A stretch of DNA of 64,000 nucleotides from Parelaphostrongylus tenuis (Eukaryota > Nematoda > Chromadorea > Rhabditida > Metastrongylidae), in the NCBI GenBank assembly GCA_019055375.1, contig JAHQIW010007140.1, positions 248,001-312,000 of the forward strand, given 5' to 3'. Under the pieces are notes generated by a model, which had not been told where the DNA came from, ran no database searches, and saw nothing but the letters and a program-made list of their open reading frames with translations. A program made the position numbers and the translations under genes. Within the stretch, counting starts at the first letter, position 1. Each line of letters opens with the position of its first letter. Shown here one piece after another: positions 1 to 11,207 of this stretch.

Positions 1-545
1 GTCTGACATGGGATCACAAATGTTCATGACTAAGGCGAAAAATAGCCTGAGGTGTGATGAAAGGTCACTCGGGAATAGAGACGCTCTTCCTTGGTGTTCA
101 ACGACTTTCTGGGATTTGTCCAGATGAATTTCGGAGTTTTTTGCTTGCAAGTCTTAGGTAGGTAGGATGATAGTGATTTTAATCTGAATGAATCTTTTGT
201 CTTGGCAAGAGATTAGATATAACGTAGGCAAATTAGTGCAAGCACCGTCTCTAGCGTCAAAGTAAACTATGAAATTTACTTTTGGCCTAAAAGGTCATAC
301 TGATCTGTATTGAATAACAGGAAGACTTGAAAAGAACAAAACGGTGGGTGTTAGAGGAAACTGCTCGCTGTGTCATGAAAATTTTCTTTGAAGTTTAGGT
401 TATGAAAATTCTGACTGAGTAGATTGGGTGGCGATTTGATTTTTCCAGCTATAAAAGGGAAAAATTGCTCAAATAACAGCCATTACTGAATTAAATAAAT
501 TTTATGGTTACACAGAATATTCTGTATCAAACAAACATCATTCAA
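1..545. repeat. Dispersed repeat X, copy 1 (left-truncated by window edge)
   Basis: This stretch aligns by eye with 12106-12905 in the same order and strand. Shared landmarks include 'aaatgttcatgac', 'gatgatagtgatttt', 'gcctaaa..catactg', 'tgttatgaaa' and 'gagta.attgggt'. The second copy carries about 270 extra bases (12310-12575) absent here; a relative of that extra block lies separately at 1836-1990. No long open frame is conserved between the copies, so this is treated as a non-coding or decayed repeat. Confidence 0.65.
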
Positions 546-1835
546 ATGTTACCTCGGAAAAGTATATGTTAGAATTTTCAATGATGCAATTTCCTTGTGC
601 ACTTGAATGACTACGTAGTAGCAGCGCTACAAGTGGTTCTTTGTCCTCTCCAAAGTAAAAGACCTCAGTTGCTCATTTTAGTAGTAAAAATCGAGCTAGA
701 AAAAAGATTCTCCGGCACTTCTATTGCAATAAAGAAAAGAAAGCCATTACATAATGTGTGTGCTCCGTAAAATATATTTTTAGTCATAGATTAGAAATTG
801 ATTTCTTGCAATAATCTCAAGTAACTTTTTTCTATGTGGCAAACTATGGTAAAAGTTGTCAGTGTTTCTACGACGAAGCGGTAGGCCGAATTAACCCCTA
901 ACGGACGCCTACAGAAATCGACGCTCACAGAGCGATTTGCGGGATTTCCGTTGTTCGATTGAGGTGTTTCTCTTCGTTTGGCAAAAATTCTCCAAAATTT
1001 TTGTGTTTGCTTGATAGAGCAAGATTTCCCCTATACGCTCATATTTTTGGTCTAGTTATCCGCGTCATCTGTAAAGAAAATGTTGGTTTACTAAGCAGTC
1101 GTACTGAAGTTGGTATTCAATCAATTGTATTGCATTGTACAAAGGGGATCATAAGTGAAATCTTTTGTTCTGCTCTTCCCTAAATTTACACAAGATCCAA
1201 GAGTCATCACAGTTTCCAAAGTTGAAGAACAGCTAGTAATTTATCGGAAATGATGATGTATGCGTCACTAGTTCATCAAAAACTCTCACTATAACTAAGT
1301 TTGAATCAGTCATTCGTTTATTTCCAATTATTAAAAGTTGACGTGAGTGAGAGAATGTTGAGTACTTATGGCTAGTGGGAGAACTCTGAGCGGTAAGGAG
1401 CAACCGTGTTTGAATAAAAAACTTAGAATATCGACATTATGCGAACTTTTGGTCAGAGATATGTGTCTTCAAAGGAACATTTTCGATACTTTTCCCTTAT
1501 CCGCACCCATATATAAAAAGGTTTTTTATTCCTTGTAAGGCTTAGTGACTATTCAACAGTTTGAATATCGAGAATCTGAAAGGTGTGTTTTACTTTTCAA
1601 ATGGTTTCATATTGTACTGTTGAGGTGAAGTAAAATTACCTTTTACACTCAAGCTTCCTTCTCTGGACGTAGATTTTCAATAAGACTTCCAATAACAACT
1701 CTCAATAACTTTCAATAATAACTAATAATAACACTAACATAGCACAAATCTCAACGATCTCAATGATGAGCTCGGTTTTTGAGAAGGACGTTTGAATGGA
1801 CCGTTACAGCTAAAGGATTATTGGGTTTTTTTGAT
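546..1835. other. No gene recognised
   Basis: AT-rich sequence with only short open frames (up to 74 codons) that lack convincing splice sites or recognisable domains. I see no RNA gene or repeat here beyond simple AT-rich tracts. Confidence 0.4.
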
Positions 1836-1990
1836 TAGGAGGGAACAAATAAAAGACGGATCTCATTCGCTGGAGTGGAACTTTTCATAGGGGTGTCAGG
1901 AACCATTCGAAAGTTGAGATTCGAGACTATACCTCATGCCACCGCTTTTTTGAAACATCCCTCAATATCGCTGTAACGTTCAAAATAAGG
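1836..1990. repeat. Dispersed repeat block also inside X copy 2 and at 38.7 kb
   Basis: Similar to 12313-12480 and to 38725-38900. All three share the pattern 'ttcata..ggtgtta..aa.cattcgaaagct', followed by 'gccgcttttt' and a tail ending in 'aaaataa'. This shows that the extra block in X copy 2 is itself a mobile or dispersed unit. Confidence 0.55.
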
Positions 1991-2789
1991 CCATGTTTCA
2001 AGAATCTACGTGTTTTTTCTTTTGTCTGTTTAATATTTTGCTGGACAAAGCTCCACCCTTAGAGTACTAGTACTCAAATTATAGCACAAGCTTTGAAAAA
2101 CTCAGAAATGTCTTTGCCTCCCAAAAAACTCTTTCGATCCATAAATATACTTTGGCATTTTTGTTCTTTGAATAACGACGGACATTGCTCTTTCTTTAAC
2201 CTAATAGTAATCATCTGATAGCGTAATCTTTTCTAATTCCAATAATGTGCTTATTTTCTGGAAATACGACCTAGCAGCAACAATAAGATCGAGTTACACA
2301 TTTTCGGCAGGTTGTTTATTAGCTAATCGGCAAAGCGAGGTTCTGGCAGGGGCGCGGCGATCAGTTTATTGTTATTCAATGGGAATTTTTCCTCCACTTC
2401 GAGAAAAACTCCGGATAAAACGATTGGCTAAGATATTACAGAAATTTCTCTACACATTTATATGCTTTTCGGCTTCCAGCGAGTTGCGTGCGTGATAAAA
2501 ATGAAAGCGAAAGGCGAGTGTGGAACAAAATTTTTGATCTGGATACTACAGCTTTATATAGGGGTTTCTTAAAAGCCGGCGGAGTAATGCTGTAGCTTCA
2601 AGTCTCAGCTTTCTAATGAATACTGTGAAAAGTTCCTCTCCAGCAAATGAGATCTATTTTTTATCTGTTCCCACTTAATCAGAACGAACCGATTATTGAG
2701 ATTTAATCTCGGCGCCGTTTCGATCGCAGCGTAACTTACATGTAGCGTGAAGTGCGTGCCGAGTGTAAAGCCCAATATTCTTTTAGCTG

Positions 2790-4380
2790 TAACGGCGCAC
2801 TAAGAAGTCTTTCTCAGAACTAAGCTATCTTTGAAATTGTTAAGATTTGTGCTATCGAACGGTGTGAAAGCCGATGAGAAAAGCCGTGTTTAACGAAGAC
2901 ACTCTTATGTGCAACACAGTTAAGTTTTTGTTGCTGCATCTCTCAATGCGGATTGTTTCTTGAAAGGAAAACGCGCCCTTGAAATCCCCGATTTCGAGCA
3001 GTCGACTGGTTACTGAACGCCGACGGCTTGACGCCAATTTTGCAATATACATGCACATACCCGTGTAAGGCATGCGAGCCGCATGTGAAATGCAATCTTA
3101 ATCCCGGTGTTACAGCTCAATAAAGAGATGTCTTGGAAAACCAGGAACACTATTAAATTTTCCGAGATTTGTGTTATCCAAGAACTGTTGAATTTTTTGA
3201 AGAAAAGCTTTGCTGACCGAGACCGAAAGATGCTTGAGTGTTAAATAACATTTTCTTTTCACTGTTACAGTTTAATATAATTACCTTTCAAAGAACAAAA
3301 TAGACCTCTCAAACTTTCGAGATCTAATCTATCGAATAACAACCAAAATATCTAGAAAGAGCAGAAATTTCATCTTTTTTTGCATATGGTACTTATAGGG
3401 AAAGTATGGTATCATACGCAATGATGAACGCGCGCTCTCCCTACACTTACTCACGCTTCATATTAGAATTACCTTCACATTGACCTCTATTAGAAATATC
3501 TAGTTGTAGAAGATGTGCTTTCATGCTACGGTTTCACAAGACAGGCAATACAAATGCACAATAGGGGCTGAAAGCTTGTTCATTTTCTTTACAAGGACGT
3601 AGTATTACCTCTGAAAAATGAAGAATTTTAGTTCTGCTATCGACTGCTTTTTTACACACCCGCTCAAAATGATTTAATCTGATAAGGATATGACATATTT
3701 TGAGCCATAGGTCTAGTGCTATATAGGCGCCTATTTCGTCCTATTGGGACTCATCAGTAGCACCCTCCCTCGGTTCCGTCGATCCCTTGAGGTGAAACAA
3801 TCCTCCAAAGGAAACGACGCCGAGTAAAATTAGAAGAATTTTAGAATAAGTAATCACTCTTTGTAACAAAAAACCCTTGTAAAAGGTTTATTCGTGATAT
3901 TCCATTCTTTATGCAACGATAAGTCTTCTCTGACGTATAAACTTGATCTATAAATGTCAATAAACCACTTATGACGTCCAAACGGCGGGGTAACATTTCA
4001 GGCGCAAAATGTGATCTTCTTTTCACTCCTACAGCGTTCTTTTATATTCTTTCAAAAAAATTAATTATAGCATCAAAATCCTCGAGATTCGCGCTATCCA
4101 GAGGCTGATGAAACTTTAGTGAAGAGCCTTATCGAAGCCCCAACTGAGTAATTGCAGAAGATTGAGTGTGAAGCATAATTTTATTTTCGCTGCTGTAATG
4201 TAATGAAAAGGTCCTTTCTCAAAAGCAAGCAGATCATTAAAATCATGGAAAATTGAGTTTTTGACTGATTACAGAATGTTTGAGAGAAAACTTTCATGCA
4301 GTGAGAAAGGCCTTCAAACAATCGTGTACCGCAGCTGGTAGACGTCGTTCCTGAGGGATTGAGGAGTGGAGCTTTCACTT
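2790..4380. repeat. Diverged direct repeats of about 160 bp
   Basis: At least four degenerate units share a core resembling 'tcgagatttgtgctatccaa' followed by 'gaag(a)aaa', and end with 'ttttcactgttacag'. The clearest pair is 3108-3262 and 4027-4195. Weaker relatives start near 2834, 3263 and 4196. Similarity between units is only about two thirds by eye, so they are old. Two minus-strand open frames in the region (2852-3073 and 3841-4026) show no recognisable domain. Confidence 0.5.
3630..3745 (+). repeat. Partial copy of the foldback repeat family
   Basis: Contains 'cgctcaaaatgatttaatct' followed by 'gacatattttgagcc' and 'ggtctagtgctatatag'. This matches the start of the unit at 30960-31030 (same orientation). 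Only about 100 bp of the unit is present. Confidence 0.55.
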
Positions 4381-4605
4381 AATCTTTTACCACCATAGTG
4401 CTGGCCAGATCTCCGACGAAGTTACAATTAAGGAGTAATTACCTAACCTATCTCATAGACACGGGTTGCTGATGTAGTCAAGAATAGGCTCACTAGCTTC
4501 GTCTAAGGCACCTTGATAAATGATGAACACTACAATAGAGTGACCACAAAATTTCCGAAGTTTTGCAGTTGGTCATGAATTACATTGTGCAACTGGAAGT
4601 GTGCG
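4381..4605. other. Spacer, nothing recognised
   Basis: Short spacer between the 160-bp repeats and repeat Y. No open frame or motif worth annotating. Confidence 0.3.
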
Positions 4606-4609
4606 TAAA

Positions 4610-5900
4610 TATACAACAATTCTATATAAGTTACATCGCCTGCAGTGAATCATGTTGTCACTGATAAAGAATCGCTTGAGATGAATTCATTCACGGACGG
4701 TAGTTTGGGAAAAACATTTAATATTTTGTAGCATTTATTGATATAGAATTTTATTTATGGAATAAAAATAAGTTATACAAAAGATGAAACCAGATTAGAC
4801 ATTGAAAGACTCCAGGCGTAAACTCTTCCCTTCATTAACTGGGCCCATTTTGTATAAAAGATAGAGATAAAGCATTCCCAGGAAATCTCAGCCTTCTCTC
4901 ATAATTTTTACTTAACAAGTTTGGAATGGCCTTGACGTCATAGAGTCCATAAACGGATCAGTCCTTCAAAATTTATTCTTCTGGGGACCGGCAATAGGAG
5001 GACTTTTCCAGAAAGCGAGTTAGCTCAGTGCTCCTCTTTTCGCGCCTCAGATAAAATATGCGATGGAGCGGGTTCACATAAGTATAGCTCTCCAATCGAA
5101 CGGACAAACGCGATGTCCGGAATATATATTAAGGATACATTGCGATGAATTCACCATTATTATGGGCCATGCAGAATCGCATAAGGATGCATTTGCTTTA
5201 GCACTCATCGGCTGACGAACACTCTACCAAGCGCACTTTCGCTCTTCATATGCCCGTTGGAAGCTTGAAAATTCCATGAGGGATAAATGAAAAAAAGGAA
5301 TTCTCTGAAGAACACGTTTTCCAGTCTAACTTTCTTGAAAGCCGCACTAAATTCGATTTATACAGTCTTCAAGAATGTAACGTAACAAACTTCCAAAAGA
5401 CGGCTACAAACATTTCCGAAGAGAAATAAAGGAATTTCTTGCTCAAAAAAGAAATAGCGGTATTTTCTTTGTATAAAATCTTACAGCTAGAAGAGTATTC
5501 TAAAATCTATGAAGAACATTAGTAGATCTCCCTTAATCCTTCCCTTATCTCATAAAAGCGGCAAGGATTATATGCTTATTCGAAAACCGTGTAAACAAAA
5601 CAATTTGCTTCCGATGAGTAGATGAGTTTGCGATCATTTTTAATGAGCTGGTCAAATGACTTTAAGACACTCCAATATATATCAAATCATCGGAAAGTCA
5701 ACTGATAAACTTGATAAACGTTTTTCATCATATCTAAAGAGTTTTTCATTTTGTGTTATCTTTTACTTTATAGCACATGACGATTCATCTTGTAAGTACC
5801 CGCAGCAGTACTATGAAATATTTTTGCTTCAATATTATTTCTTTCTCATCTGCCTCTCTCTACTCTTTCCCTCTTTTGGATTTAAACGTTTTCTTTCTAA
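4610..5900. repeat. Dispersed repeat Y, copy 1
   Basis: Aligns over its whole length with 13405-15010 at roughly 75-80% identity by eye. It starts at 'ttacatcgcctgcagtgaat' and runs to the 'tttcattttgtgttatcttt' region and the pyrimidine-rich end. Copy 2 carries an RTE fragment (13550-13838) that this copy lacks, so the Y duplication predates that insertion. A minus-strand reading near 5130-5000 gives residues such as RIFYLRREKR and FLEK that are largely kept in copy 2. A decayed coding segment on the minus strand is therefore possible. The longest plus-strand frame (5656-5919) is only partly conserved. Confidence 0.7.
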
Positions 5901-5924
5901 GAAATCGATAGCGAAGTAAGCTTT

Positions 5925-6135
5925 AGAGCTCTTGGAAAGAATATTGGAATTTGCCATGTTTTTTCAATTCAATTAATACTGAATTATTCTTGAGAAGTTT
6001 TTGAATTTCATTGTGCACATCTAGTGGTGTAATATCGGAATTTCTAAATCGCTCTCAGCACCTGCTAACTCATGTCTTCTTGCATGGGAGCTACACGTCG
6101 TTTTTGTTGAATTTCGCAAATTTGTCATGTTTCAT
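5925..6135. repeat. Dispersed repeat Z, copy 1 (short form)
   Basis: Matches 19660-20045. Shared stretches include 'ggaatttgccatgttttt', 'tttgaatttcattgtgc', 'atatcggaatttcta' and 'gttgaatttcgcaa'. The copy at 19.7 kb holds about 150 extra bases in the middle (roughly 19800-19950) that are missing here. The repeat directly abuts Y copy 1, but Z copy 2 does not abut Y copy 2. Confidence 0.65.
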
Positions 6136-6235
6136 ACTGTGATTGTTTAAAATAAACGCCTTTCTTTTATATTTTTCCACATATATTTATCCTCATTTGT
6201 TTGCTTTGATAGGCCTCTATCACCAATATCAGAAA

Positions 6236-6465
6236 ATGTGTGATATCTTAAGCCGCAATGAGCTGGATATTTTCACTTTTCATTCCGCTTCATCTGCAGA
6301 AGGTCGCGTAGAGCAGAAATCAGACATTAAAGGACTGCCTTCGATTTACGAGGTGATTTTGATTCCATGCTTTTAAAATGGCTCAAGTGACATCCTCATT
6401 TTCAGAAAAGATCTGCTATAGATGAGTTTTTGTTTGACATGATGATCAATAAGGACTCTCAACGA
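6236..6465 (+). CDS. Candidate two-exon coding segment, unrecognised
   Basis: An open exon follows the acceptor 'caccaatatcag' and begins with an ATG at 6236 (MCDILSRNELDIF...). It ends 39 codons later at GAG 6350-6352 with a donor 'gtgatt'. After a 53-base intron with a strong acceptor 'ctcattttcag', a second open stretch starts at 6406 (KRSAIDEFLFDMM...). That stretch reaches a possible donor after 6465 or a stop at 6469. The reading phase is preserved (0 to 0). The first exon has a typical mixed, charged composition, but I recognise no domain. It could be the 5' part of the gene that continues at 6761, but I could not find a phase-consistent link between the two. An alternative is a small separate gene or chance open frames. 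Confidence 0.35.
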
Positions 6466-6760
6466 GTTTGAATGACTAATTTCTTGACATCATTGGTTCA
6501 ACAGAATTTCTCTATAGATTGAAACATAATATACGACCTCTTAGTAAGGTGACGACCGTCGTCACCTCTCAGCTGTCCCTGAAGAAGATTTCTGTAAAGA
6601 TGCTCTCAAACTGGAGGCTATATCCTGAGTTACTAAGTACACGCGTAAAGCTCACCAAGGATTTAGAATTCTTCGTTCACAACTCTCAGATCAGATCACT
6701 GATTCCGCTCAAACCATTTATTTTTTACACATTCCGCTTTTTCACAGAGTTTTATTCAAA

Positions 6761-7237
6761 ATGTCTACGACGTCGGTGTCAACGGCTTCATCATTCAATG
6801 CTGAAATGCTCCAGCAAACTTTTGATTACGCCATCGAGGTAACCTTGTTGTTCAGATCCGAAGCACACAATGACAAAAATCCTAATACAGGCTCTTTGCG
6901 TAGCATCTCATTTTCCAAAAATGCTAAATTACGATAGCGATAAGAGTTTGAATTTTTAGACGAAAGATTTAGAATAAAGTGCAGTATTTCAGGTAACATG
7001 TCGCGACTTTAATCTTCTGTCTCCTTTCAATAGTGGAGCAAATCAGTTTTATGATGACAAGAGAACAGATGGTAGGTTTTATTGAGGGTTTCGTATCACT
7101 AACTAGTCTGATGAGAAGAGTAGTCGTGACGACGCATTTTACTAGTTCGTGCAACACAGTTGGTTCAAACCTCATCCAATCCAACCAAGTCTTCCATTCC
7201 TCTGCTGCCGAACAACTGGTACCAAACATGCAAGCGA
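6761..7237 (+). CDS. Candidate gene, 5' exons (three phase-matched exons), product unknown
   Basis: The start ATG at 6761 lies 13 bases after 'ttttcacag', which fits either a trans-splice (spliced-leader) acceptor or an ordinary acceptor. The inferred exons are 6761-6838 (26 codons, MSTTSVSTASSFNAEM...), 6993-7071 (RDFNLLSPFNSGANQFYDD...) and 7146-7237 (ends ...PLLPNNWYQTCKR). Introns of 154 and 74 bases have GT-AG ends, and the phases (0, then 1) match at both joins. The start is Ser/Thr-rich and no domain is recognised. The third exon is the weakest, because two other frames and the opposite strand are also open over 7030-7350. Downstream continuation is uncertain. An open frame at 7355-7455 (RPFDDGCKEMKEWEP...) looks coding but does not join in phase. 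Other possibilities are a different exon set or a decayed gene. Confidence 0.4.
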
Positions 7238-7676
7238 GTATAAAAGTTCTCCAAGTCTTAAAACATTCAGTCATCAATTTCACCATCATCCAACATCGTT
7301 CATACTTAGAAAAAAAAATCCTTAAAAGGAGCTGGAACGATCTATAGAATTTGAAGACCATTCGATGACGGATGCAAGGAAATGAAGGAATGGGAGCCGA
7401 TGAAATTCGTGCAATACGCGCAAAAAAATTATATCTTACAAGAGTGTCATAATGTGCACGTGAAAATATAGAATCACGAAAGTTAAATATTACTACTATT
7501 CAAATATTCGATAAAAACTGTTACTGACACCTCGGAAGTGCTGATCAAAGAAGAACTACTGAAAGGTATCGAATTTGGAAAAGGAATTACATTATTTTTC
7601 ATGATAAACTGTAAACGACATAAATCGATAACTATTTAATCATCTGCTCATCTGAACTTATTTTGGCAATATCTAG

Positions 7677-8284
7677 AAATACCTTTCACATCAAAGAGAT
7701 CATTGCACGATCCTCGAATCGTTATCCACATTATTGCAGTCAAACGTTTATTGAAACAAGCTGGCTTTCTTGAGAAAATTTTCAAAAGTCGCGGAAAAAT
7801 GATAAAAATCTCATAGTTGACACCACGAGAAGAACCTGCCGGTTTGTGTTGTATTACGGATTGGGGGATCTTAGCGGAATATATGCAGCAGTTGTCGTTG
7901 ATCGTATGTAGATAAAGTAACTGAGTGAAAGAACATCAATAGTGTTGCTCTTAATCTAAAGAAAAAGGCCTTCAGAAGTTAATACTCTATTTTTAGATGC
8001 AGATGCGGAAGAAAAAGCGATAACAAATTTCGGCGGAATGACCTACGAAGGATTCATTCATCAGGAAAGATTAAAAAAGTTTCCTCCATCATATTACCAA
8101 ATTCAAGAAATGAATAAGGGCCCAGGTAAGAATTTAGAAATGCCTTAGAACCTTAACTCATCTCCCGATCATTTACTCCAATGTAAATAGTATTAATTGA
8201 TTGAAATTATGTTCAGCGGCCATGCCGCTTAGGACAACTTCAAGCCTTAGCAGATTTGCAAATTTCCTGAAAATATACAAGTAA
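7677..8284 (+). CDS. Candidate gene, 3' exons ending in a stop, product unknown
   Basis: Four stretches join in one reading phase. They are 7677-7787 (…SLHDPRIVIHIIAVKRLL…), 7817-7903 (…RFVLYYGLGDLSGIYAAVVV…), 7997-8125 (…ITNFGGMTYEGFIHQERLKK…) and 8217-8284, which ends TAC AAG TAA. Acceptors are 'atatctag', 'ctcatag', 'ctatttttag' and 'atgttcag'; the last full donor is 'CCCAG|gtaagaat'. The last three segments are convincing, because the phase is preserved and a stop follows directly. The first intron would be only 29 bases, shorter than expected for a nematode, so the 7677-7787 exon or its end may be wrong, or the gene may carry an indel. It probably belongs to the same gene as the exons at 6761-7237. 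I cannot name the family. Confidence 0.42.
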
Positions 8285-9250
8285 TGAGTAACTAGGAGAC
8301 TTCAGAGACTGTATGCTTGACAGGATTGTGGAAAAGGCACAGCTCAGTTTTTCCATGGAAATACAATAGATACTTGTTAGTATTTACAGCGTGTTATTGT
8401 GATCCGTCACGCAAACATATACTGTCGACATTGAGAGAGATTCGCAACTTATGCTCTGTTTGTTTCGGTAACCGCATATCTGTTGCCTTAACTGTGATTA
8501 ATTATAGCAATTATGATTGAAATAACAATGACTGTCAGTCAAATTGCCAACCAAAACATTAGTGTGGCAGAAGTGCTTTTTTTTTGAATGATTCTAGTCA
8601 CAGAATAGAGCTTTTTGCAGCCGACGGCCGCCTTTAACTGTGGTGGCTAAACTATAGATTTCAAACAGAAACCCTGTAAAAGGGGTTCTGTTCGTCGCGA
8701 TAAATAAACTACCAAATGAAAAATGACTGCTATTAAATCCATGCCGGCAAGTCGACGCACCTCGAGTGATTACGTAGATTACATATCCTAGAGGATTTAT
8801 TAAATTAGCCTTATTACGACGTTCCTTCTCTCCTGTGCTTGGTGAGCTGAAATGGAAGAGCAACATATCGACGCCTGGTTGTGTTGTGCAAGATCGCTAA
8901 ACATTAACATTGAAATGCAGAATAGAAGCGCTACAACGTTATGATAACTAAGCTATCTTGCACACATCGATGACCGATATCGTAAGCAATGAAAAGAAGG
9001 AATTTTATGGAATTAGATATAAAACTAGATAACAGATACCACAGTGGGTTGTAGAGGACTTCCATTGTAGCCTAGAATATGTCGTCGCCACACGAATCGG
9101 TATCAATGCGTAAACGCTACAGAGAGGCGAGACTTTATACAGAGCATATGAAAACTACTGAGCAATGGATTGTTTCCACGCAAGATTCCATCTAACTTAC
9201 AGGGTTTTGAAGGGCTTCAAATTGCTTGATTTAACCTGACTCTTTTTATT
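8285..9250 (+). other. Possible 5' exons of the gene at 9.25 kb, unresolved
   Basis: Short open stretches starting with ATG look coding but could not be joined in phase. They start at 8723 (MTAIKSMPASRRTSSDY), 8852 (MEEQHIDAWLCCARS) and 9079 (MSSPHESVSMRKRYREARL). The longer open frames 8317-8520 (+) and 8594-8866 (-) show no recognisable features. This is the likely location of the upstream exons for the terminal exons described next. Confidence 0.25.
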
Positions 9251-9253
9251 CAG

Positions 9254-9583
9254 TGGACTATGCACCTCGCCTTGCAAGCATTCCATCGCAGTATCAACTA
9301 GAATCACTGACTGAAATGTATGTGTGCGACTATTCGAGACTCTACAAAAGGTTTCGTCTAGTTCATATTTTTTCAACAATATTAGTTTCATTTCTACACT
9401 TCTTTTCCTTTTAGTGTCAATTATTGTGATGCGAATTTGCAAATGGAGAGTGATACAGGGCCGATGCCGTCAAAATCGGACTATCTCCCATCTGTCATGA
9501 TGAATCACGCAATTCAAAAGCTCCCTAGTACTGATAGATTGCGAGAAGTCCAGTCGCATTATGTCTCGGAATTACTCTACTGA
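9254..9583 (+). CDS. Last two exons of an unrecognised protein-coding gene
   Basis: Exon 9254-9317 follows a textbook acceptor 'ctttttattcag' and ends at the strong donor 'AAAT|gtatgt'. The terminal exon 9415-9583 follows 'tcttttccttttag'. The phases match (2 bases plus 1 across the join), giving ...YQLESLTE-I-VNYCDANLQM... and ending ...REVQSHYVSELLY then TGA at 9581-9583. The intron is 97 bases. An AATAAA hexamer at 9799-9804 could serve as the polyadenylation signal. The tail is polar, with Ser/Pro (MESDTGPMPSKSDYLPS), and has no domain I know. The upstream exon must end in phase 1 and has not been found; candidates lie at 8.7-9.2 kb. Chance is unlikely, because acceptor, donor, phase and stop all agree. 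Confidence 0.55.
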
Positions 9584-9798
9584 GTCGACTGCAATATAAA
9601 ATCGCCAGTGATGCGTGTGAAATGTATGATTTGATTTATTTTGCAGAAGTTTATCGTCACACACAACAAGCAATTTTACGTCTATGTTCGCTCGTTTGTG
9701 ATCAGTTACTCGTAAAATTCATTCATTAACTGTTATCATTTTCTCAGGCGTGCTGAATACACTCCTACACCTTTGAGGTGTTGTAGTAATCTTGTGTG

Positions 9799-9804
9799 AA
9801 TAAA
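9799..9804 (+). other. Putative polyadenylation signal AATAAA
   Basis: An AATAAA hexamer about 215 bases after the stop of the candidate gene ending at 9583. It is the first such hexamer downstream that I noticed. Confidence 0.3.
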
Positions 9805-9928
9805 TAGTAAAAGTAACTTTGATTGTACTTGTGAATAGACGCCTGATAACACCACCTATTTCAGACAGTAAAACACGTGGCTACAAATATAATAGCAGTT
9901 GTAAACATTTGATTTCTCTATGTTGCAG

Positions 9929-10130
9929 GCTCATATGCTGGCAAAAGTGAAAAGTTTGTGGTAATACGCTGTGACCTAAACAAGCCTTTCATCTCTTTAA
10001 TCGGTAAATTTAAATGTCGGCCGAGCTTCAGAAAACCTTGTAGATTCAACATGAATTATCACCACCTACACGCACAAGGAAGTCGACTTTATGGCACATC
10101 CACTGAGTGATCAACGCCAGACTCTACATT
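9929..10130 (+). repeat. tRNA-SINE family 1 body (3' domain)
   Basis: The segment ending 'gtgatcaacgcca' near 10120 aligns with the conserved SINE 3' domain seen at 49100-49180 and 57415-57480. Shared parts are 'accacct.', 'gaagtcga', '.gcacatcc' and 'gatcaacgcc'. A 60-codon open frame with an apparent acceptor at 9928 overlaps it, but the repeat match makes a gene unlikely. A tRNA-like head is not evident, so the copy is truncated or degraded. Confidence 0.5.
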
Positions 10131-10324
10131 TTCTTACCCTTCATGGCGGTGTAAGACTTATCATCGTTCTGCCCATTACTAGTGCGTAGCAAAAGCGATG
10201 ACATGTTCACGAGCTTACTAACAATGCAACAGATTAGTCGCTTAGGTGTCTCTCAACAAGAGTGTAAGTGATGCAGTGACGCTGGACATGCAGTGATATG
10301 TTACCCGTGGGTGAAGTTAATCGT

Positions 10325-10570
10325 TCACTTGACACGCGCTGTAACGTGTCTGTCGACTATATCTTTATGAAGGGGGTCTTCGACCGAAAGGAATAGACGA
10401 GGGACACTGTGCGAGCGACGCGGCTGCAAAGCTGAAGCACGTGTAATGCACCGTATAAGTGCTCATAACAGACCTCATGAAAGACTTAAAATATGCTGCA
10501 AGGATGTATTGATATTGAGCTAGGTTCTCTAAAGAAAACACTCGAACAAAAAGTTGTTTTAACGTTGAAA
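10325..10570 (-). repeat. Foldback repeat family, reverse-orientation arm
   Basis: Contains 'cacttgacacgcgctgtaa', 'cataacagacctcatgaaag', 'cttaaaatatg' and 'aaacactcgaac'. These match the right-hand (inverted) arm at 31205-31530 in the same order, with substantial divergence. Confidence 0.5.
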
Positions 10571-11207
10571 TTTCCCTTCACTTAAGGATATGAGCCGGTG
10601 CTCTTATGCACCAGGTGTTAGATATCTAATCGGATATCGGAATGAATATCATATCTCCACTCAGATCCTTTTTCTGTTGACACCAAATGTGACATAATAC
10701 AACAATACATGACAACAAATAAGAAAACCAAATGGTTTTTTCAGCTTACCAGTGGAGACGGTACTGCATTTCATGATGGTGGGACACATATAGCCCTCCA
10801 TTTATCTTTAAACGTGAAGATCCGCGCCTACATAGGTTCACAAGTCGGGGTGCGTGCCAGTAAATCAAAGCCGTAAAATGTTTAGTTATGAAGACAGATA
10901 AGCCGTAGTCAAACCGACCTCGCGAAAAAACAATTTTCAACGGCGACTCATAAATAACGTCGATATTGATCAAACAATTCATGATTTTGTGATGAAGACA
11001 CGCCAGGCTGATAATAGCGAGGTTTGCTTAGTACAATACCGATTGCTTCGGCGATTTTAAAATCGTGGAATTGTCAAAATGGCATTCAGTCTATTCAAGT
11101 TAGCTCTTTCATACCCCATAGGTGCAACCCGCCACAAGAGTGTTCATTCGAGTACTAAAAGACTTCTTTAAATGTTTGAAATGATATGTTCCAAGATTAT
11201 AGAATAT

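Noticed and set aside
6969..7361. 130-codon minus-strand and 104-codon plus-strand ORFs over the same DNA
   Set aside because: All frames are open in this stretch. A third frame on the plus strand fits phase-matched splice sites better, so these two were treated as shadows.
9929..10110. 60-codon open exon with acceptor 'ctatgttgcag', looking like a gene
   Set aside because: Its 3' part matches the conserved tail of SINE family 1, so the frame is repeat sequence that happens to be open.
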